Positions 46,129-57,600 of a stretch of 64,000 nt of DNA are shown here, piece after piece. Source of the DNA: Phaeoceros laevis. Taxonomy: Eukaryota > Anthocerotophyta > Anthocerotopsida > Notothyladales. Location of the stretch: positions 62,001 through 126,000 of the forward strand of contig JBNGIQ010009489.1 of assembly GCA_049999765.1 (NCBI GenBank), read 5' to 3'. Each line of letters starts with the position of its first letter. Within the stretch, counting starts at the first letter, position 1. Under the pieces are notes generated by a model, which ran no database searches, had not been told where the DNA came from, and was given only the letters and a program-made list of their open reading frames with translations. Both the position numbers and the translations under genes were made by a program.

Positions 46129-46492
46129 TCGTGTCTACCTCGAACACCTCGGAGCCAATTCTTTGGGTCCTAGCTCTGTTCCAAGGCTGGAAGCTAACAT
46201 GAACTAGCCTCCACCTGCCCCTGGCGGGCTTAATTCCTGCATCTGTTGCAGATGGCACAATTGCCCTACAAATCAAAGCTGAAAGACTCAATGAAAAGAA
46301 CAAAAAAACTGCACAGAGCAGATTTTTGCTTTATCTTGAAATGTGGGTGTACAATGCGTACAAAAGAATGTGTTGTAGCTCAATTCCTAGACTTGTCTGT
46401 CTCTATACCTACACTCATCTCTACCAAAATTGGTTTCAACTTAAAGCTTCCTCACAGGTCCTTCAAGACTGAAGCTTCCTCCCCCTGTAAGC

Positions 46493-47479
46493 TTAGGCAG
46501 ATGTTGCACAAGCCAAAGTGGCAGGATCCCAGATGGACGGCACCAGATACTTCCTCCTCTTGTACCCATACACATTGAAGTTGCCTCCAGTCTTCTTGTC
46601 AGTGAAGAGATCGCCAGGGTAGCCAGGGAAGGCATTGGCACCATACTTGCCCGAGCAGGCCGTGGCAGCCTCCATGGGAGCCAGCGCGTTTCCCTGGTAA
46701 TACGCATTTCCGTGAGGATTGGTGCTGGCCCCGGCAAGCATGGCAGCGAAATTGATCACCATTCCGTCGATCCCCACATCCCCATTGGGAGACTTGGCCG
46801 GAGCCCCAGCAGGAGCGCCAGAGTAGGGCAGAGGAGCAAACGGCCAGGCGCACATCCCGGGACACTGCGTCTCTGAGTTTCCCACCCACGCGTAGGGCAG
46901 CTTGCTCTTGGCCAGCACGCTGTGAGTCCCGCAAGAGTTGCGGCAGAAGCTCTCAATCACCACATCTGTAGCAGTGAGCACGAAGTAGAGACCGTGAGGG
47001 TCGGTGGGGAGCTTCTTCCCGTCCAATGCCCCCTGCACCAGCCTGTCCAGGTCTGCGTCCTTGAGGTTCTTCCCTAGGGACCCCGCATCCACAGCCTGCC
47101 CCGCCAGCCGCACCTCAGCAGGGACAGAGACCCCCCGGGAATCCTTGTACCCTCCCGTGAGCTTCCACCAGCTCTTGACGCTGGGACTCTTCACGCTCTG
47201 CTGGATGGAGTTGACGAAGCCCAGGACAATCGCCTTCTGCGGCCGCGTGAACTGGCCGTACCACAGGATGTAGACGTTGATGCCCGGGGCGCCTGCTCCT
47301 CCCAGGACCGCTCCGCCGTGGTAGTCCAGCACCAGGGGCTGGTCGGGCACCAGAAACTTGAGAGACCGAGCTGCGGGATGCTCCTCCGAGCTGAGGAATT
47401 GCGGCCTCGCTTGCGCCACCGGTGAAATGAGAAGCCCAAGCAAGAGAAGAGCACAGCGGAGAGCTGCAGAGCCAGCCAT
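46493..47479 (-). CDS. EXL: EXORDIUM-like protein 1 (Phi-1 family), complete
   Basis: This is a single exon of 328 codons. A signal peptide (MAGSAALRCALLLLGLLISP, cut near VAQA) sends it to the cell wall. The Phi-1 domain follows with its landmarks: LDYHGGAVLG, INVYILWYGQF, FCRNSCGTHS, YAWVGNSETQCPGMCAWPFA, NGDVGIDGMVINFAAMLAGA, TNPHGNAYYQG, GYPGDLF and GRKYL-like KRRKYLVPSIWDP. In Arabidopsis such proteins promote growth in response to brassinosteroid and low carbon. The length is typical. A close tandem copy lies at 48854-49558, and the duplication includes about 400 bp of 5' flank. Confidence 0.92.
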   Translation of the reverse strand: MAGSAALRCALLLLGLLISPVAQARPQFLSSEEHPAARSLKFLVPDQPLVLDYHGGAVLGGAGAPGINVYILWYGQFTRPQKAIVLGFVNSIQQSVKSPSVKSWWKLTGGYKDSRGVSVPAEVRLAGQAVDAGSLGKNLKDADLDRLVQGALDGKKLPTDPHGLYFVLTATDVVIESFCRNSCGTHSVLAKSKLPYAWVGNSETQCPGMCAWPFAPLPYSGAPAGAPAKSPNGDVGIDGMVINFAAMLAGASTNPHGNAYYQGNALAPMEAATACSGKYGANAFPGYPGDLFTDKKTGGNFNVYGYKRRKYLVPSIWDPATLACATSA

Positions 47480-47899
47480 GGCTGATCAGTGTTGAATGCT
47501 GAACCAGGCGATGTTGAGTAGCAATTCGACTCTTGAAAGATGAATGAATGAATTCCAGGAATCGCGCGAGTTCCAATGCGAGAGGGAAATGGCGCTTTGG
47601 ATGCCGTGGAAGAGCAGCTTGAAGAGTGGCGGGTGAGAAGAAGCAAGAGCAGTGGATGGAAAGAGCGAGCAAGATAGGTCCTTTTGAAGAGCTCCGAACG
47701 AGCAGCTGTCTCCAGGAACGCCTGTGTTGGGTTGGTGTCCGGAAACTCACCAGCTCAGCGCGGCACCTGCTGGCGGCCAGCTCGCCCCTTCATTAGCTGG
47801 CTCTCTCAAATCGCATCGCATCAACGGACTTTTCCGCCTGTCCGGACACCCGTGAGTTATCAATACCATTGGCTAAATTGCCTGAATACGCCATCCTTC

Positions 47900-48580
47900 C
47901 TCACTGGCAACGATCTTGCACAGCTGTTGCTGCCGCTAACTTCATTGTTGACTCCACCCTAACCAGATAGGTGGTTGCCATAAACTGAACCGTCACTTGT
48001 CCGCGCGCCGGGACACGGACAGCACATGACCAGCCGTGTAGAATCGCCCTGGGACGATTCTGTCGGGCTGGCTTTGAAGTTGGCCTTACGGGACGTACGT
48101 AGCAGACGAATTCCAGCCATGGGCACCTGGGACCTGGATTGCCTCGTCCAGTGCAGCATTGGGGCAGCTCTGGAGATCCATGGCAGCTCCAGGCGATTTG
48201 CACGACACTCTCTTCTCAAAACAAGACTTCCTACCGTGCGACTGTAACTGGTGAGGACCGTAAGACTTGAAAGCAGACGGGAATGCTGGAGACGAGATGG
48301 TGATTTCATTCGTGAGCTCTTCAACAAAACCACGAATTCCAGTGTAGCTGAGCGAGAAGACTTCGGTTCCATGTGGCTGGAGTTGTAGGGATCCATCCTT
48401 TTCCCTGTCATCTGGAGCTGACATCAATTGCTACTTAATTGGTGCCGACATTGTTACTCAACTCAATCGCCTCTACCAAAAACTTTCCAGTCACGTTGGA
48501 GGATTATTTGCCCCGAATAGTCTACCAGTTGAGAGTGTTCTAGCTAAGATGCATAAAACTCAATGAATCCGGTAATTACG
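47900..48580. repeat. Flanking repeat block, first of three copies
   Basis: Landmarks are CC.CTAACCAGAT, CACTTGTCCG.GCG, GACGATTCTGTCGGGCTGGC, TTGAAGTTGGCCTTA and GCAGCATTGGGGCAG. Copies lie at about 50010-50215 and 52590-52785, the last continuing at about 55190-55310. The 3' half (48290-48560) also resembles 59460-59720. The block accompanies the EXORDIUM duplication and was spread further along the window. Confidence 0.7.
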
Positions 48581-48843
48581 TGAAAGGGTCATCTACGTTC
48601 AGTGAAGTTCCTCAAATGTGTGCAGGGGATTTAGAGGCAAATTATGCAGGTCTCTAAATCTAAAGCATTTTACAATTTAGGTTTGCAGAGAAAGCTCTCG
48701 ACTGTCCTAAAGCTCATAGAGGAAGGCACTCTGTGCTTGACCACTTGCGCATGCATTTTGGGTTTCATTCTAGATCATGTACTAGGCAGAACTCTGCTAT
48801 GAGCTGAACTGCTTACTTGAGCATGCATGCTGCTTCCGCTTAC

Positions 48844-48853
48844 NNNNNNNNNN
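48844..48853. other. 10-N gap cutting EXORDIUM-like 2
   Basis: To the right, the EXORDIUM frame is intact up to NGDV. To the left, 48797-48843 is unrelated. Unlike the other small gap, the two sides share no sequence, so real sequence is missing or the contigs are misjoined. Confidence 0.9.
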
Positions 48854-49558
48854 CACATCCCCATTGGGAGACTTGGCCGGAGCCCCAGCAGGAGCGCCAG
48901 GGTAGGGCAGAGGAGCAAACGGCCAGGCACACATTCCTGGACACTGCGTCTCTGAGTTCCCCACCCACGCGTAGGGCAGCTTGCTCTTGGCTAGCACGCT
49001 GTGAGTCCCGCAAGAGTTGCGGCAGAAGTTCTCAATCAACACATCTGCAGCAGTGAGCACGAAGTAGAGGCCGTGAGGGTCGGTGGGGAGCGTCTTCCCG
49101 TCCAGTGCCCGCTGCACCAGCGGCTCCAGGTCCGCGTCCTTGAGGTTCTTCCCGAGGGACCCCACATCCACAGCCTGCCCCGCCAGCCGCACCTCAGCAG
49201 GCACAGACACGCCCCGGGAATCCTTGTACCCTCCCGTGAGCTTCCACCAGCTCTTGACGCTGGGACTCTTCACGCTCTGCTGGATGGAGTTAACGAAGCC
49301 CAAGAGAATGGCCTTCTGCGCCCGCGAGAACTGACCGTACCACAGGATGTAGACGTTGATGCCCGGCGCGCCTGCTCCTCCCAGCACTGCTCCGCCATGG
49401 TAGTCCAGCACCAGGGGCTGGTCGGGCACCAGAAACTTGAGAGACCGAGCTGCGGGATGCTCATCCGAGCTGAGGAATTGCGGCCTCGCTTGCGCCACCG
49501 GTGAAATGAGAAGCCCAAGCAGGAGAAGAGCACAGCGGAGAGCTGCAAAGCCAGCCAT
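48854..49558 (-). CDS. EXL: EXORDIUM-like protein 2, 3' end missing at gap
   Basis: The first 235 codons are nearly identical to EXORDIUM-like 1, including the signal peptide and FCRNSCGTHS. Differences are conservative (for example PQFLSSDEH against PQFLSSEEH). The frame has no lesion up to the gap. The C-terminal third, with the GKYGANAFPGYPGDL part, is absent. The frame beyond the gap (KRKQHACSSKQFSS) does not belong to the family. The gene is partial because of the assembly, and damage in the genome itself cannot be excluded. Confidence 0.85.
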
Positions 49559-50629
49559 GGCTGATCAGTGTGTTGAATGCTGAACCAGGCGATGTTGAGT
49601 AGCAACTCGACTCTTGAAAGATGAATGAATGAATTCCAGGAAGCGCACTCCAAAGCGAGAGGGAAATTGCACTTTGAATGTCGTGGAAGAGCAGTCCGAA
49701 GAGTGGCGGATGAGGAGAAGCAAGAGCAGTGAATGGAAAGGACGGGCAAGGCAGGTCCTTTTGAGGAGCTCCAAGGGAGCGAGCAGCTGTCTCCAGACCT
49801 ATCTGCGTGTGGTGAGTTGGTGTCCGGAAACTCACCAGCTCAGCGAGGCACCTGCTTGGCTTTTCTTAGCTGGCGCTCTCAAATCTCATCGCATCGCACC
49901 AACGGACTTTTCCGCCTGTCCGGACACCCGTGAGATTCCGTGACACAAACACACACCCACCATTAGTTAATAATTGTCTGACACAGGTGTCCATTCCTCA
50001 CTGGGCGGTTCCTCCGCCTCCACTGAGTCCACTCTAGTTACCAAATTCGTGGTTGCCTAAACTGTGAAATGTCACTTGTCCGTCGGCACGGATAGGCGTT
50101 TCATACGGACACGCAGTCACACGCTACAACCGACCTGTAATGTTTTCATGCCTGACCTGTAGAAGCGTCGCTGGGACGATTCCGTCAAGCTGGCGTTGAA
50201 GTTGGCTTCACGGATGCAAGTAGAAGCCAACTGCAAGATTAGTGTTATCTCTGTTACTGGTTTTTCCTAACGTTTTGGCTCGTGAGCCACAGTGCATACT
50301 CAGCTGGCAATTGAAAGGGACAGGTCACAGGTCGTTCGAAAGGGACAACTTTTTACAGTAACTTTTTACAGTTTCCACGTTTGCCTGTAGCCACTGTTGC
50401 TAACACTCTCGTGATGAAGCAGCACACTTGCAATTGAGACAGTGAAACAGTAGACCCCTGAGTCATGTTGCATCCGAAATCAAGCCACTGTCCCATGGGT
50501 CCAACACATGCGGACTTGTTCTCAGCCCAAAAGAAGGAATCCAGACGCTTTCTCCTCCAGTGCCTAAGCGCCTTCAAAAGCCTCATTTTCTTCAACACTT
50601 CATGAGGTCGTGCAAAAAACCTGCCATAG

Positions 50630-52002
50630 TCAGACTTTGTATTGGAAGGTGCCAGTGATGGCTTCAGCGCAAATTGGACAGGTCGCGCTGGTCTTGCGGT
50701 GAGTCTGTAAGCACTCCATACAGTACTTGGCATGCAAACAAGGGATTATGACCACATTGTGAGGTCTTTGTAGACATTTCTGGCAAGCCACCGCCTCTGC
50801 CCGAGCTGCTTCTTTCACCTGAGCCCTTTCCTTATTGAACTTGAGCCGAGATGCTGCAAGCTGTGCCTTCTCCTCTTCAAACTTTTTCCTGTCAGCAGCT
50901 ACAGTAGCCTTGAGTGCTTCGTTTTCTGCTTGCAAACGAGCAGTCTCCCGATTTTCTTGTTCCCGGTCGGCGTGCAACTTCAACCGCAAGTTTGACGCTG
51001 CTTTGTGCAAGGCCCTCACGGCCACATCAATGTCATCTTGCATTTCTTCAACTTCCAACAGGCCAACCTTGTTTTGATCACATGACTGGATACCTTCAAG
51101 TGCATAGTAGAAGCACCTCGCACCTTTCATGAAACGCCTTCTGTAAGCCCTGAGAGCCTGCGCATCCCAACAGCCTGACTGCTTGAATTCTGCCAACTCC
51201 TCATTGCCTGTTTCGCTGTCCCGCTCCTTCCTCTTCCTGGGATAAGCTGGCTCGGCAGTCAGGCACTCGCTGAAAAAACTCTTTGCTATTTTCTCAATCC
51301 TCTGCTCTGCAAGTTCGGGACTGTAGTAGATACCGTGAGCTGCCACCCTGATCACCTTGGAAGCTTTTCTCAATTCAGACAAAAGCTTTTTCCGCGAAGC
51401 ATAATCGGTTGACCAATACTCGAGTTGCCATTGCTCTTTCCACCTTGTCAGCCAGTCAAGAGCACTTGCCGCGGTTTTCGGGCCCGAAATCTCCTTCCAC
51501 AATTTCAGCTTGAAGTGCAAGTCATCACAAATCTCGTCATGGTCTTGGACTACCTTAAAAGTGTTGAAGTCAACCACCTTCATCAGCTCTTTCAGTTCGT
51601 CGTGCGACTCCTGCAACGCCTGTTGCATCTTGGACGCGAAGGGCTTGTGTGACATGTGGGTCATATCCTCCTGTGTAACCTCCTGGTACCACTCGATCGA
51701 ACCGTTGTTGGCAACCAGATTTGGCCCAAGCTTCTCAAGCCAGATACACATTGCGAACATGACAGCTAGATCCAAAACCCGGTCTTCCGATAGAGAAGCC
51801 TCCTTTTCACGCAGATGACCTGCAAAATTGTGAAGGAAACTCTGTTAGCCAGGAATTTGAGGGACAGAAAACAGGGAGGAGGAGTTCTAAACAACAGCTT
51901 ACACTTCCAGGAGCTCTCGAACTCTTTTCGAGCGTAGACCATGGCAACATCCCATCTCGCCTGAGCCTTTGCCTCCGCCTCTGTCTCACTTTTAACCAGC
52001 AT
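50630..52002 (-). CDS. Coiled-coil C3HC4 RING protein, 429 residues, intact
   Basis: Two exons on the minus strand (52002-51903 and 51819-50630, GTAAGC donor, TTTTGCAG acceptor) give 429 residues. Exon 1 reads MLVKSETEAEAKAQARWDVA. Exon 2 begins HLREKEASLSEDRVLDLAVM and carries an N-terminal helical domain distantly like that of the 40.5 kb gene (MFAMCIWLEKLGPNL). A basic stretch PRKRKERD, a coiled coil (QAENEALKATVAADRKKFEE) and a full RING (CQKCLQRPHNVVIIPCLHAK, YCMECLQTHRKTSATCPICA, EAITGTFQYKV) follow. All ligands are present. The pseudogene at 25.4-25.9 kb is its closest relative. A ubiquitin-ligase role is inferred. Confidence 0.8.
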
Positions 52003-52589
52003 TTTGCCAGTATTGGTGCTGTCTGGGAACGAGCAACGAGACCCTAGAATGGCGCTAGGGAGCCAAAAGTGGACGAAGCGTATACATGTTCGAATGTTTC
52101 AGAAAAGCTCTGGACAAGTTGGAGCGCGCCGCAAGGGGCAATTTCGCCAACCCTCGTGGACTTCGCTATTAAAATATGCCCGGCACAACCGCACGGTGCT
52201 TCCAGAAAAGTTGAACTTTGATCCTAGCTAGATATGAGAAATCAACGCTTGTTTGGGAACCGCCAGGTAGCACAATAATTTGAACAGGTGGGGCCAATTG
52301 CAGATGTACTGCGTGGTCAGAACTGCAGCCGGGATTGTAGCCGGGATCTAGACCCCTTCCACGCGACTCTGGAACTGCCCAACTGAGGTACTTCCTCGAC
52401 TGGCGTGCTGCACTCATGATTTCATGATTTCCTTCCTTCGTGTAGACTAGCCGGTAACCGGTCAAGTAGTTTAGAACTGCCCAAGCAAGAATGCAAAGTT
52501 CTCGTAAGTCTTGTACCTCGTTCCAAGTCTTACTCGACTATTTGCTTGGGGTAAAAGTCTGTTGAAACTTGCCATCCATCTTCCACTGC
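52003..52589. other. Upstream region of the 50.6 kb RING gene, no gene seen
   Basis: No further exon or recognisable motif was found on either strand. Confidence 0.45.
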
Positions 52590-52970
52590 TGGCCCTAACT
52601 TAGTTGTTGATTCTACCCTAACCAGATTAACGGTTGCTTGAGCTGAGAACCTGAGACATCAACTGAACCGCCACTTGTCCGCGCGCCCGGACACTGGTGC
52701 CATAAGGACATAATATGACCAGTTGTGTAGAATCACCGCTGAGACGATTCTGTCGGGCTGGCTTTGAGGTTGGCCTTAGGCCGGGTTCGCATGAGACCCC
52801 AACCCGGGCGAAAAAACCCGCGGGGGCGAAAAAACCCGCGGGAACTCAAGGCCGGGTTCGCATGAGACCCGAAGTCGGGCGTTGTTGGGTTACCGACGTG
52901 TGCCCGTTGTGGGGCTCCGAGGACTTGAAGTCACCGGTGACCGCCCCCAAACCCAAACGGGATTTTTAAG

Positions 52971-53031
52971 TAGGTCCCCCATCCTAGTAGCGGTTCGTAA
53001 AAAACGAATCGCTACTGGGATGGGGGACCTA
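52971..53031. repeat. Near-perfect palindrome with 28-bp arms
   Basis: TAGGTCCCCCATCCTAGTAG.. (52971-52998) is the inverse of 53004-53031 with two mismatches. The loop is five A. It lies inside the Harbinger element, between its left end and the transposase. Confidence 0.85.
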
Positions 53032-53536
53032 ACTTCATTACTTTCTATCGCGTGCTCGAGGAGCTCGTCTGTCCCGTGTTCATGCTCGTTTTTTTTCCAG
53101 CTGCGTGCTGAAGTGTCATGCGTGCTCAAGTGTGCTGCGTGCTCGAGTGAATTGGAGTGATGTGCTGGGTCATGGTTCATAGGGTTCATGTAGTTTTTTG
53201 TTTGTAGCAAGCTGCAGAATTCTAACAAGGACCACCATCATGGCTTCCACTGATCACATGGTTTTGTAGAGTGTATCCATGGCCATTGTGGGCGTGATCC
53301 ACAGCCATTGTGGGCGTGATCCACAATGTTAGCAAACTACTTGAGGAATTGCATGATGATGGTTTTTGTCAGCCCTTGGCAAACCTGGGAAATGAATCCT
53401 CCCTTACACATGTAGGGTCCATGTGCAGTAGTATACACGATCTCGATGATGTTCTTGATGAAGTGATACTAGCAACTACTGAGCTTGAGGCTTTGCTTGC
53501 CATCATTGTTCATCCAGGTTCTCTACGCGAGGTTTC

Positions 53537-54580
53537 ATGAATGGTGTGAAATTTAATACGTACTACATCAAGCCACGAGTGAAAGACCTTTGGTCACTTT
53601 ACTCTCAAGTAGCACAAGAGGATGAGAAGCGTTTCATACAGTTTAGAAGATTCTCATGGTCGACGTTCTCCTACATTTGTTCATTGGTACATCCTGATAT
53701 GGTATCTATCCAAGTTCCTGGGTTTGGTGCAGTGCCTGGCCGTATTATACCTGTGGAGAAGCAAGTAGCCATTGCACTAAGGCAGTTAGGAGCACTAAGG
53801 CGGTTAGCAACAGGTGACAGCTTTTGGTCTTTAGCTAAAAACTTTGGAGTAGGCCCATCATCTGCATGTGAGGTGACTAGGAGGTTTGTGCAAGCTCTTA
53901 TGAAGAGAGCTGGACATCATTTGTGTTGGCCAACTGCACATGAGATGTTGTCAATTAAAGAATAGTTTGAGGAAAAACAAGGTCTTACTAACTGCTGCGG
54001 GGCAATTGATGCCACACAATTTAGAATGGAGCTTGGTGTTGGAGAAAATGCATGGGAATACCGGGGCCGGTACAAGGACTTCACTATGGCTATGCAAGCC
54101 ATAGTCGGTCCTAATAAGAAATTTTTTGATGTAGTTACAGGTTGGCCTGGAGCAGCTAGTGACACCAGGATACTCTACAACTCTGCATTCTATCACATGG
54201 CAAATGCTGGTTTACGCCTTGGTGGCCCTACTGCATCTGTTGAGGGGCAAAACATACGAGAGTACATAATAGGAGATGCCGGCTACCCTTTGCTACCTTG
54301 GCTTATTATTCCATACCCAGGTCTAGGTCTTGTTGCTGAGATGAGGTCCTTCAACTTTAAGCACTCATTAACCCGGATGGTGGTGGAACAAGCTTTTGGC
54401 TCTCTAAAATGTGTCTGGCGTATCTTGGCAAGGAAAGTATGGAGAGACAATGTGAAATACTTCATCGATGTCTCCTACGCTTGTTGCTTGTTGCACAATA
54501 TACGAATTGACCATGGTGAGGAGGATATACCCGGTCTCGTAGCCCCAGCCCCTGCAGCTGCAGAGGCTCCAGCTCAAAAT
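53537..54580 (+). pseudogene. Harbinger (HARBI1-like) DDE transposase with one internal stop
   Basis: The frame from ATG 53537 is open to the gap at 54581 except for one TAG at 53963-53965, after MLSIKE. The domain order fits PIF/Harbinger nucleases. An N-terminal helical part (FSWSTFSYICSLVHPDMVSI) is followed by the catalytic acids: Asp in CCGAIDATQF, Asp in GWPGAASDTRIL, Asp in YIIGDAGYPLLPW and Glu in MVVEQAFGSLKCVWRILARK. The C terminus runs into the gap. A second open frame just upstream (53310-53540, VLDEVILATTELEALL) overlaps the ATG by TGATG and may be part of the same coding unit. With one stop the copy is probably inactive but young. Confidence 0.88.
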
Positions 54581-55199
54581 NNNNNNNNNNNNNNNNNNNN
54601 NNNNNNNNNNNNNNNNNNNNNNNNNNNNNNNNNNNNNNNNNNNNNNNNNNNNNNNNNNNNNNNNNNNNNNNNNNNNNNNNNNNNNNNNNNNNNNNNNNNN
54701 NNNNNNNNNNNNNNNNNNNNNNNNNNNNNNNNNNNNNNNNNNNNNNNNNNNNNNNNNNNNNNNNNNNNNNNNNNNNNNNNNNNNNNNNNNNNNNNNNNNN
54801 NNNNNNNNNNNNNNNNNNNNNNNNNNNNNNNNNNNNNNNNNNNNNNNNNNNNNNNNNNNNNNNNNNNNNNNNNNNNNNNNNNNNNNNNNNNNNNNNNNNN
54901 NNNNNNNNNNNNNNNNNNNNNNNNNNNNNNNNNNNNNNNNNNNNNNNNNNNNNNNNNNNNNNNNNNNNNNNNNNNNNNNNTTTGGGACGGGTTTCATTCT
55001 CGGAGCTTTCAAGGAGCTTTCGATAACGCCACGTAGGCGCCACGTAGGATCAAAGCGAATCGAAAGCAAATGCCACGTTAGCGGCTGTCGGTGACGGTTT
55101 TTTGTAGATTTAGGCAGATTCCACGAAAGCACGTCCAAAGTAGGACGAACGCAGGTCCAAAGCGGCCTGTCCGTAAGGGTCCTATACTAAGTAGGTCAT

Positions 55200-55530
55200 C
55201 TATAGATTCCAGATATGGGCATTGGGACCTGGACTTCCGAGGATTGCCTCGTGCAGTGCATGCAGCATTGGGGCAGCCAGATGGCAGCTCCAGGTAATTT
55301 GCACTACACACTTTGAAGACCAACCGGGATCTATGCTCCAAGAATCAACTATGGAGAGTAGTACTCGATGTGATGGAGACGACTTCACGCCTAGAAGCTA
55401 CAGTATAATTAGGGTCATACGAAGAGTAAAGAAAGAGGAAGATGAAAATCCGGTGTTGAGCTAAAAGACCAAGCCTACGCCATGCCTGCAGGCATGCAAC
55501 TATAGCGGAATCCCGGGTAGTAATGCCCTT
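55200..55530. repeat. Duplicated non-coding block (pair with 58730-58945)
   Basis: 55330-55530 and 58730-58945 share CCTAGAAGCTACAGT, AATTAGGGTCA, GAGGAAGATG, CCATGCCTGCAG and GCAGGCATGCAACTATA. 55200-55310 belongs to the flanking repeat interrupted by the Harbinger element. Confidence 0.7.
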
Positions 55531-56583
55531 GTGCTTCACACTGCCAAAAAGACTTGAAACTGCTGCCTGGGCATAACCTTGCCGACATCCCAGGGTGCCC
55601 TGACCCACATCCCCTTGCTGTCCTCTTTAAGAAGTGTTTGGAGACTGCTTGTAATGGGCTAGCCCACAGTCACACATACACAGAAGTGACAAATCCCGAC
55701 GAAATGATGCCTTCTTCTGCTCTGGCAAGAAGTTGAGCATGCCATCCTCAGCCGTCTACCCTGCACTGCTGCAGGCTTGAAGAACCGCTACGAAGATAAT
55801 ATTTCAAGACTCAACAGTGGGCCCTCGCATCTGCCCAAAAGTTTAGCTGGATACATGGCTGGCATATACATGCTGAACCATTAGCACCTCAGGTGTGGGC
55901 CTGCACATGGTGGTGTCATTTCAGAAAACACTTGCATGCCCTTTCTGCCGTATGCGAAAAGCATGTAGCGCCACTCCTCCATCCATAGGCACAAAGCTAG
56001 GCTGCGCCTCTCGGGACAATCTCAAGATCTCCCATACTGCATCAATTGTCTGCTGTAGCGGTAGAATCTCTGCAGGCGATGGCAAACCACTGTGAATGCG
56101 CACTTTCCTGATTCTTTCTGGATACGGTTAAGACCAGACGGGTCCACGGGCTGTCTGAATTCTAAGTGAAGCCATGAATTTGAGTTGCTTAGGCTCAGCT
56201 AGCTTCAGGACGGTTGCTGAAAGGAGGTGATGTCAGGCTAAGCACTAGGTGGGGGCCTCAGCAACACTGATGGGTCTATATATGCAGCACTCATTCAGTT
56301 ATTGACGATTCAAGGATACTCAGCTTGACAGGCAATTGACAAATCCTATTCTTCAATGGAAGTCTCAAGTGTTCTACTTCCAGGATATTCCTAAACGCAA
56401 CAGGACTTGACAGGCAATTTCAAGACAAATTTATCCTATTCAAAAGAAGTCTCAAGTCTTGCACATACATGTACTGGTGATGAGCGGATTGAACATAGGA
56501 ATTAAATACATGAATCGGACCAGTTAAGGCAGCTCCACTAAGCCATGGCCAGCCTCTGTCGGTTGGTAAATGAACAAAATAGA
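55531..56583. other. Intergenic, no gene seen
   Basis: Two short related motifs (TTGACAGGCAATT with CCTATTC..AAG.AGTCTCAAGT) occur at about 56325 and 56408. No coding motif was found. Confidence 0.45.
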
Positions 56584-57600
56584 CTACCCTGGTATCTGAT
56601 CCAACTGCGGGAGTTGTTGGCCAAACTCAGCTATATCTGCATCAATCCTGGCCTTCTCGAGCATGAGCCTGTGCAGATACGTGGCCGAGGCTTTCTCCGC
56701 TTGGGCGATGGTTGCTGCCTGAAGTCTCGTCTTCTCCTCCAGTGACAGGTTCTTCTTCCCAAGTGCCTCTATTTCAGCTTCAAGCCTGAGCCGTTCAGAT
56801 GCAGAATCTTGCTCAGCTGCGTGCGTTCTCTCCCTCTCACTTTCCAGCCTCCTCTGCAACATCGTGACCTTCTTGGTCTCCAAACTGTTCCGCAGCTCCA
56901 GCAAACTTCTGGAAGCTACCTCAAGCTTATCTTGCGCATCCGCAATGTCTTCGATGGCGGGCTCTTCCGTGGTGGAATCCACTATGCAAGTGAGGTCACA
57001 CACATAACGCTCCAAGCCTGCAATGCACCGCTTAGTTCCAGCCATCTCGGATTCCGTGGCGGTTTCAAAATCATGCAGCCAACTTCCCCCATCCCGTGGC
57101 TCAGCGTCACTTCTGTGCACCGCGAACTTCTCATCTGCGGACTTCAATGCTTTGACGACATTGGGAGAGTTGGCTTCGTCAAGGATGGTGTTGCGGTGCT
57201 TGGACACATCGTAGGCCTGGACAGGCCCGTCTTCCAGCGGTATGTCGAAAACATGCACTAGCTCTTGAAGCCAAAGACAAAGGGCGAGCCTCCGTGCCGG
57301 ACAGTCTTCGCCAACAGAATAATGCAACGTCAGATCCGGCGGTAGAATCTCTGACTCAGAGCCTGTCCTCCTGCATTCCGAAGGGTGATCAATGGCGATG
57401 TCCGCTGGCCGCTCCATCTCCCCGCCACATATATGCATTACTTGCAAGCTTGCGTTGTTTACAAGCAAGTCTACAAGCCTCCTACTCCGGACGAGCCCCA
57501 CGGTGCCTGTGAAATAGATTAACCTTGTGCCTATGCTATCAAATGCAACAAGTTTTGCAGGTTGACTACAATGAGCTGGAAACAATAATGTGGCTGACAC
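56584..57600 (-). CDS. Coiled-coil protein of the RING family without a RING
   Basis: The minus frame is open for 338 codons. An ATG occurs at 57417 (MERPADIAIDHPSECRRTGS), while the upstream part lacks one. The family N-terminal domain is clear (ALCLWLQELVHVFDIPLEDG, VQAYDVSKHRNTILDEANSP). A helical middle and a coiled coil (LRLEAEIEALGKKNLSLEEK) follow. The protein stops at FGQQLPQLDQIPG where paralogues continue with the RING. It is either a truncated duplicate or a RING-less partner that could pair with the others through the coiled coil. Confidence 0.55.
   Translation of the reverse strand: MSATLLFPAHCSQPAKLVAFDSIGTRLIYFTGTVGLVRSRRLVDLLVNNASLQVMHICGGEMERPADIAIDHPSECRRTGSESEILPPDLTLHYSVGEDCPARRLALCLWLQELVHVFDIPLEDGPVQAYDVSKHRNTILDEANSPNVVKALKSADEKFAVHRSDAEPRDGGSWLHDFETATESEMAGTKRCIAGLERYVCDLTCIVDSTTEEPAIEDIADAQDKLEVASRSLLELRNSLETKKVTMLQRRLESERERTHAAEQDSASERLRLEAEIEALGKKNLSLEEKTRLQAATIAQAEKASATYLHRLMLEKARIDADIAEFGQQLPQLDQIPG

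Larger units (their letters stand above)
52778..55185 (+). mobile_element. PIF/Harbinger-type DNA transposon
   Basis: The element interrupts the third flanking-repeat copy. The sequence TTTGAGGTTGGCCTTA ends at about 52780, and the homology resumes near 55185-55206 (ATTCCAG.TATGGGC). The left border is TTA followed by GGCCGGGTTCGCATGAGACC, which has the GGCC..GTT start common in Harbinger ends. The same 20-mer recurs as a direct copy about 70 bp inside. A transposase with a single stop and a 400-N gap fill the middle. A matching right terminal repeat is not visible and may lie in the gap, so the right border is approximate. Confidence 0.65.

Noticed and set aside
54990-55095. Possible right terminal repeat of the Harbinger element (TTA at 55078)
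   Set aside because: The sequence before this TTA does not invert-match the left end GGCCGGGTTCGCATGAGACC.
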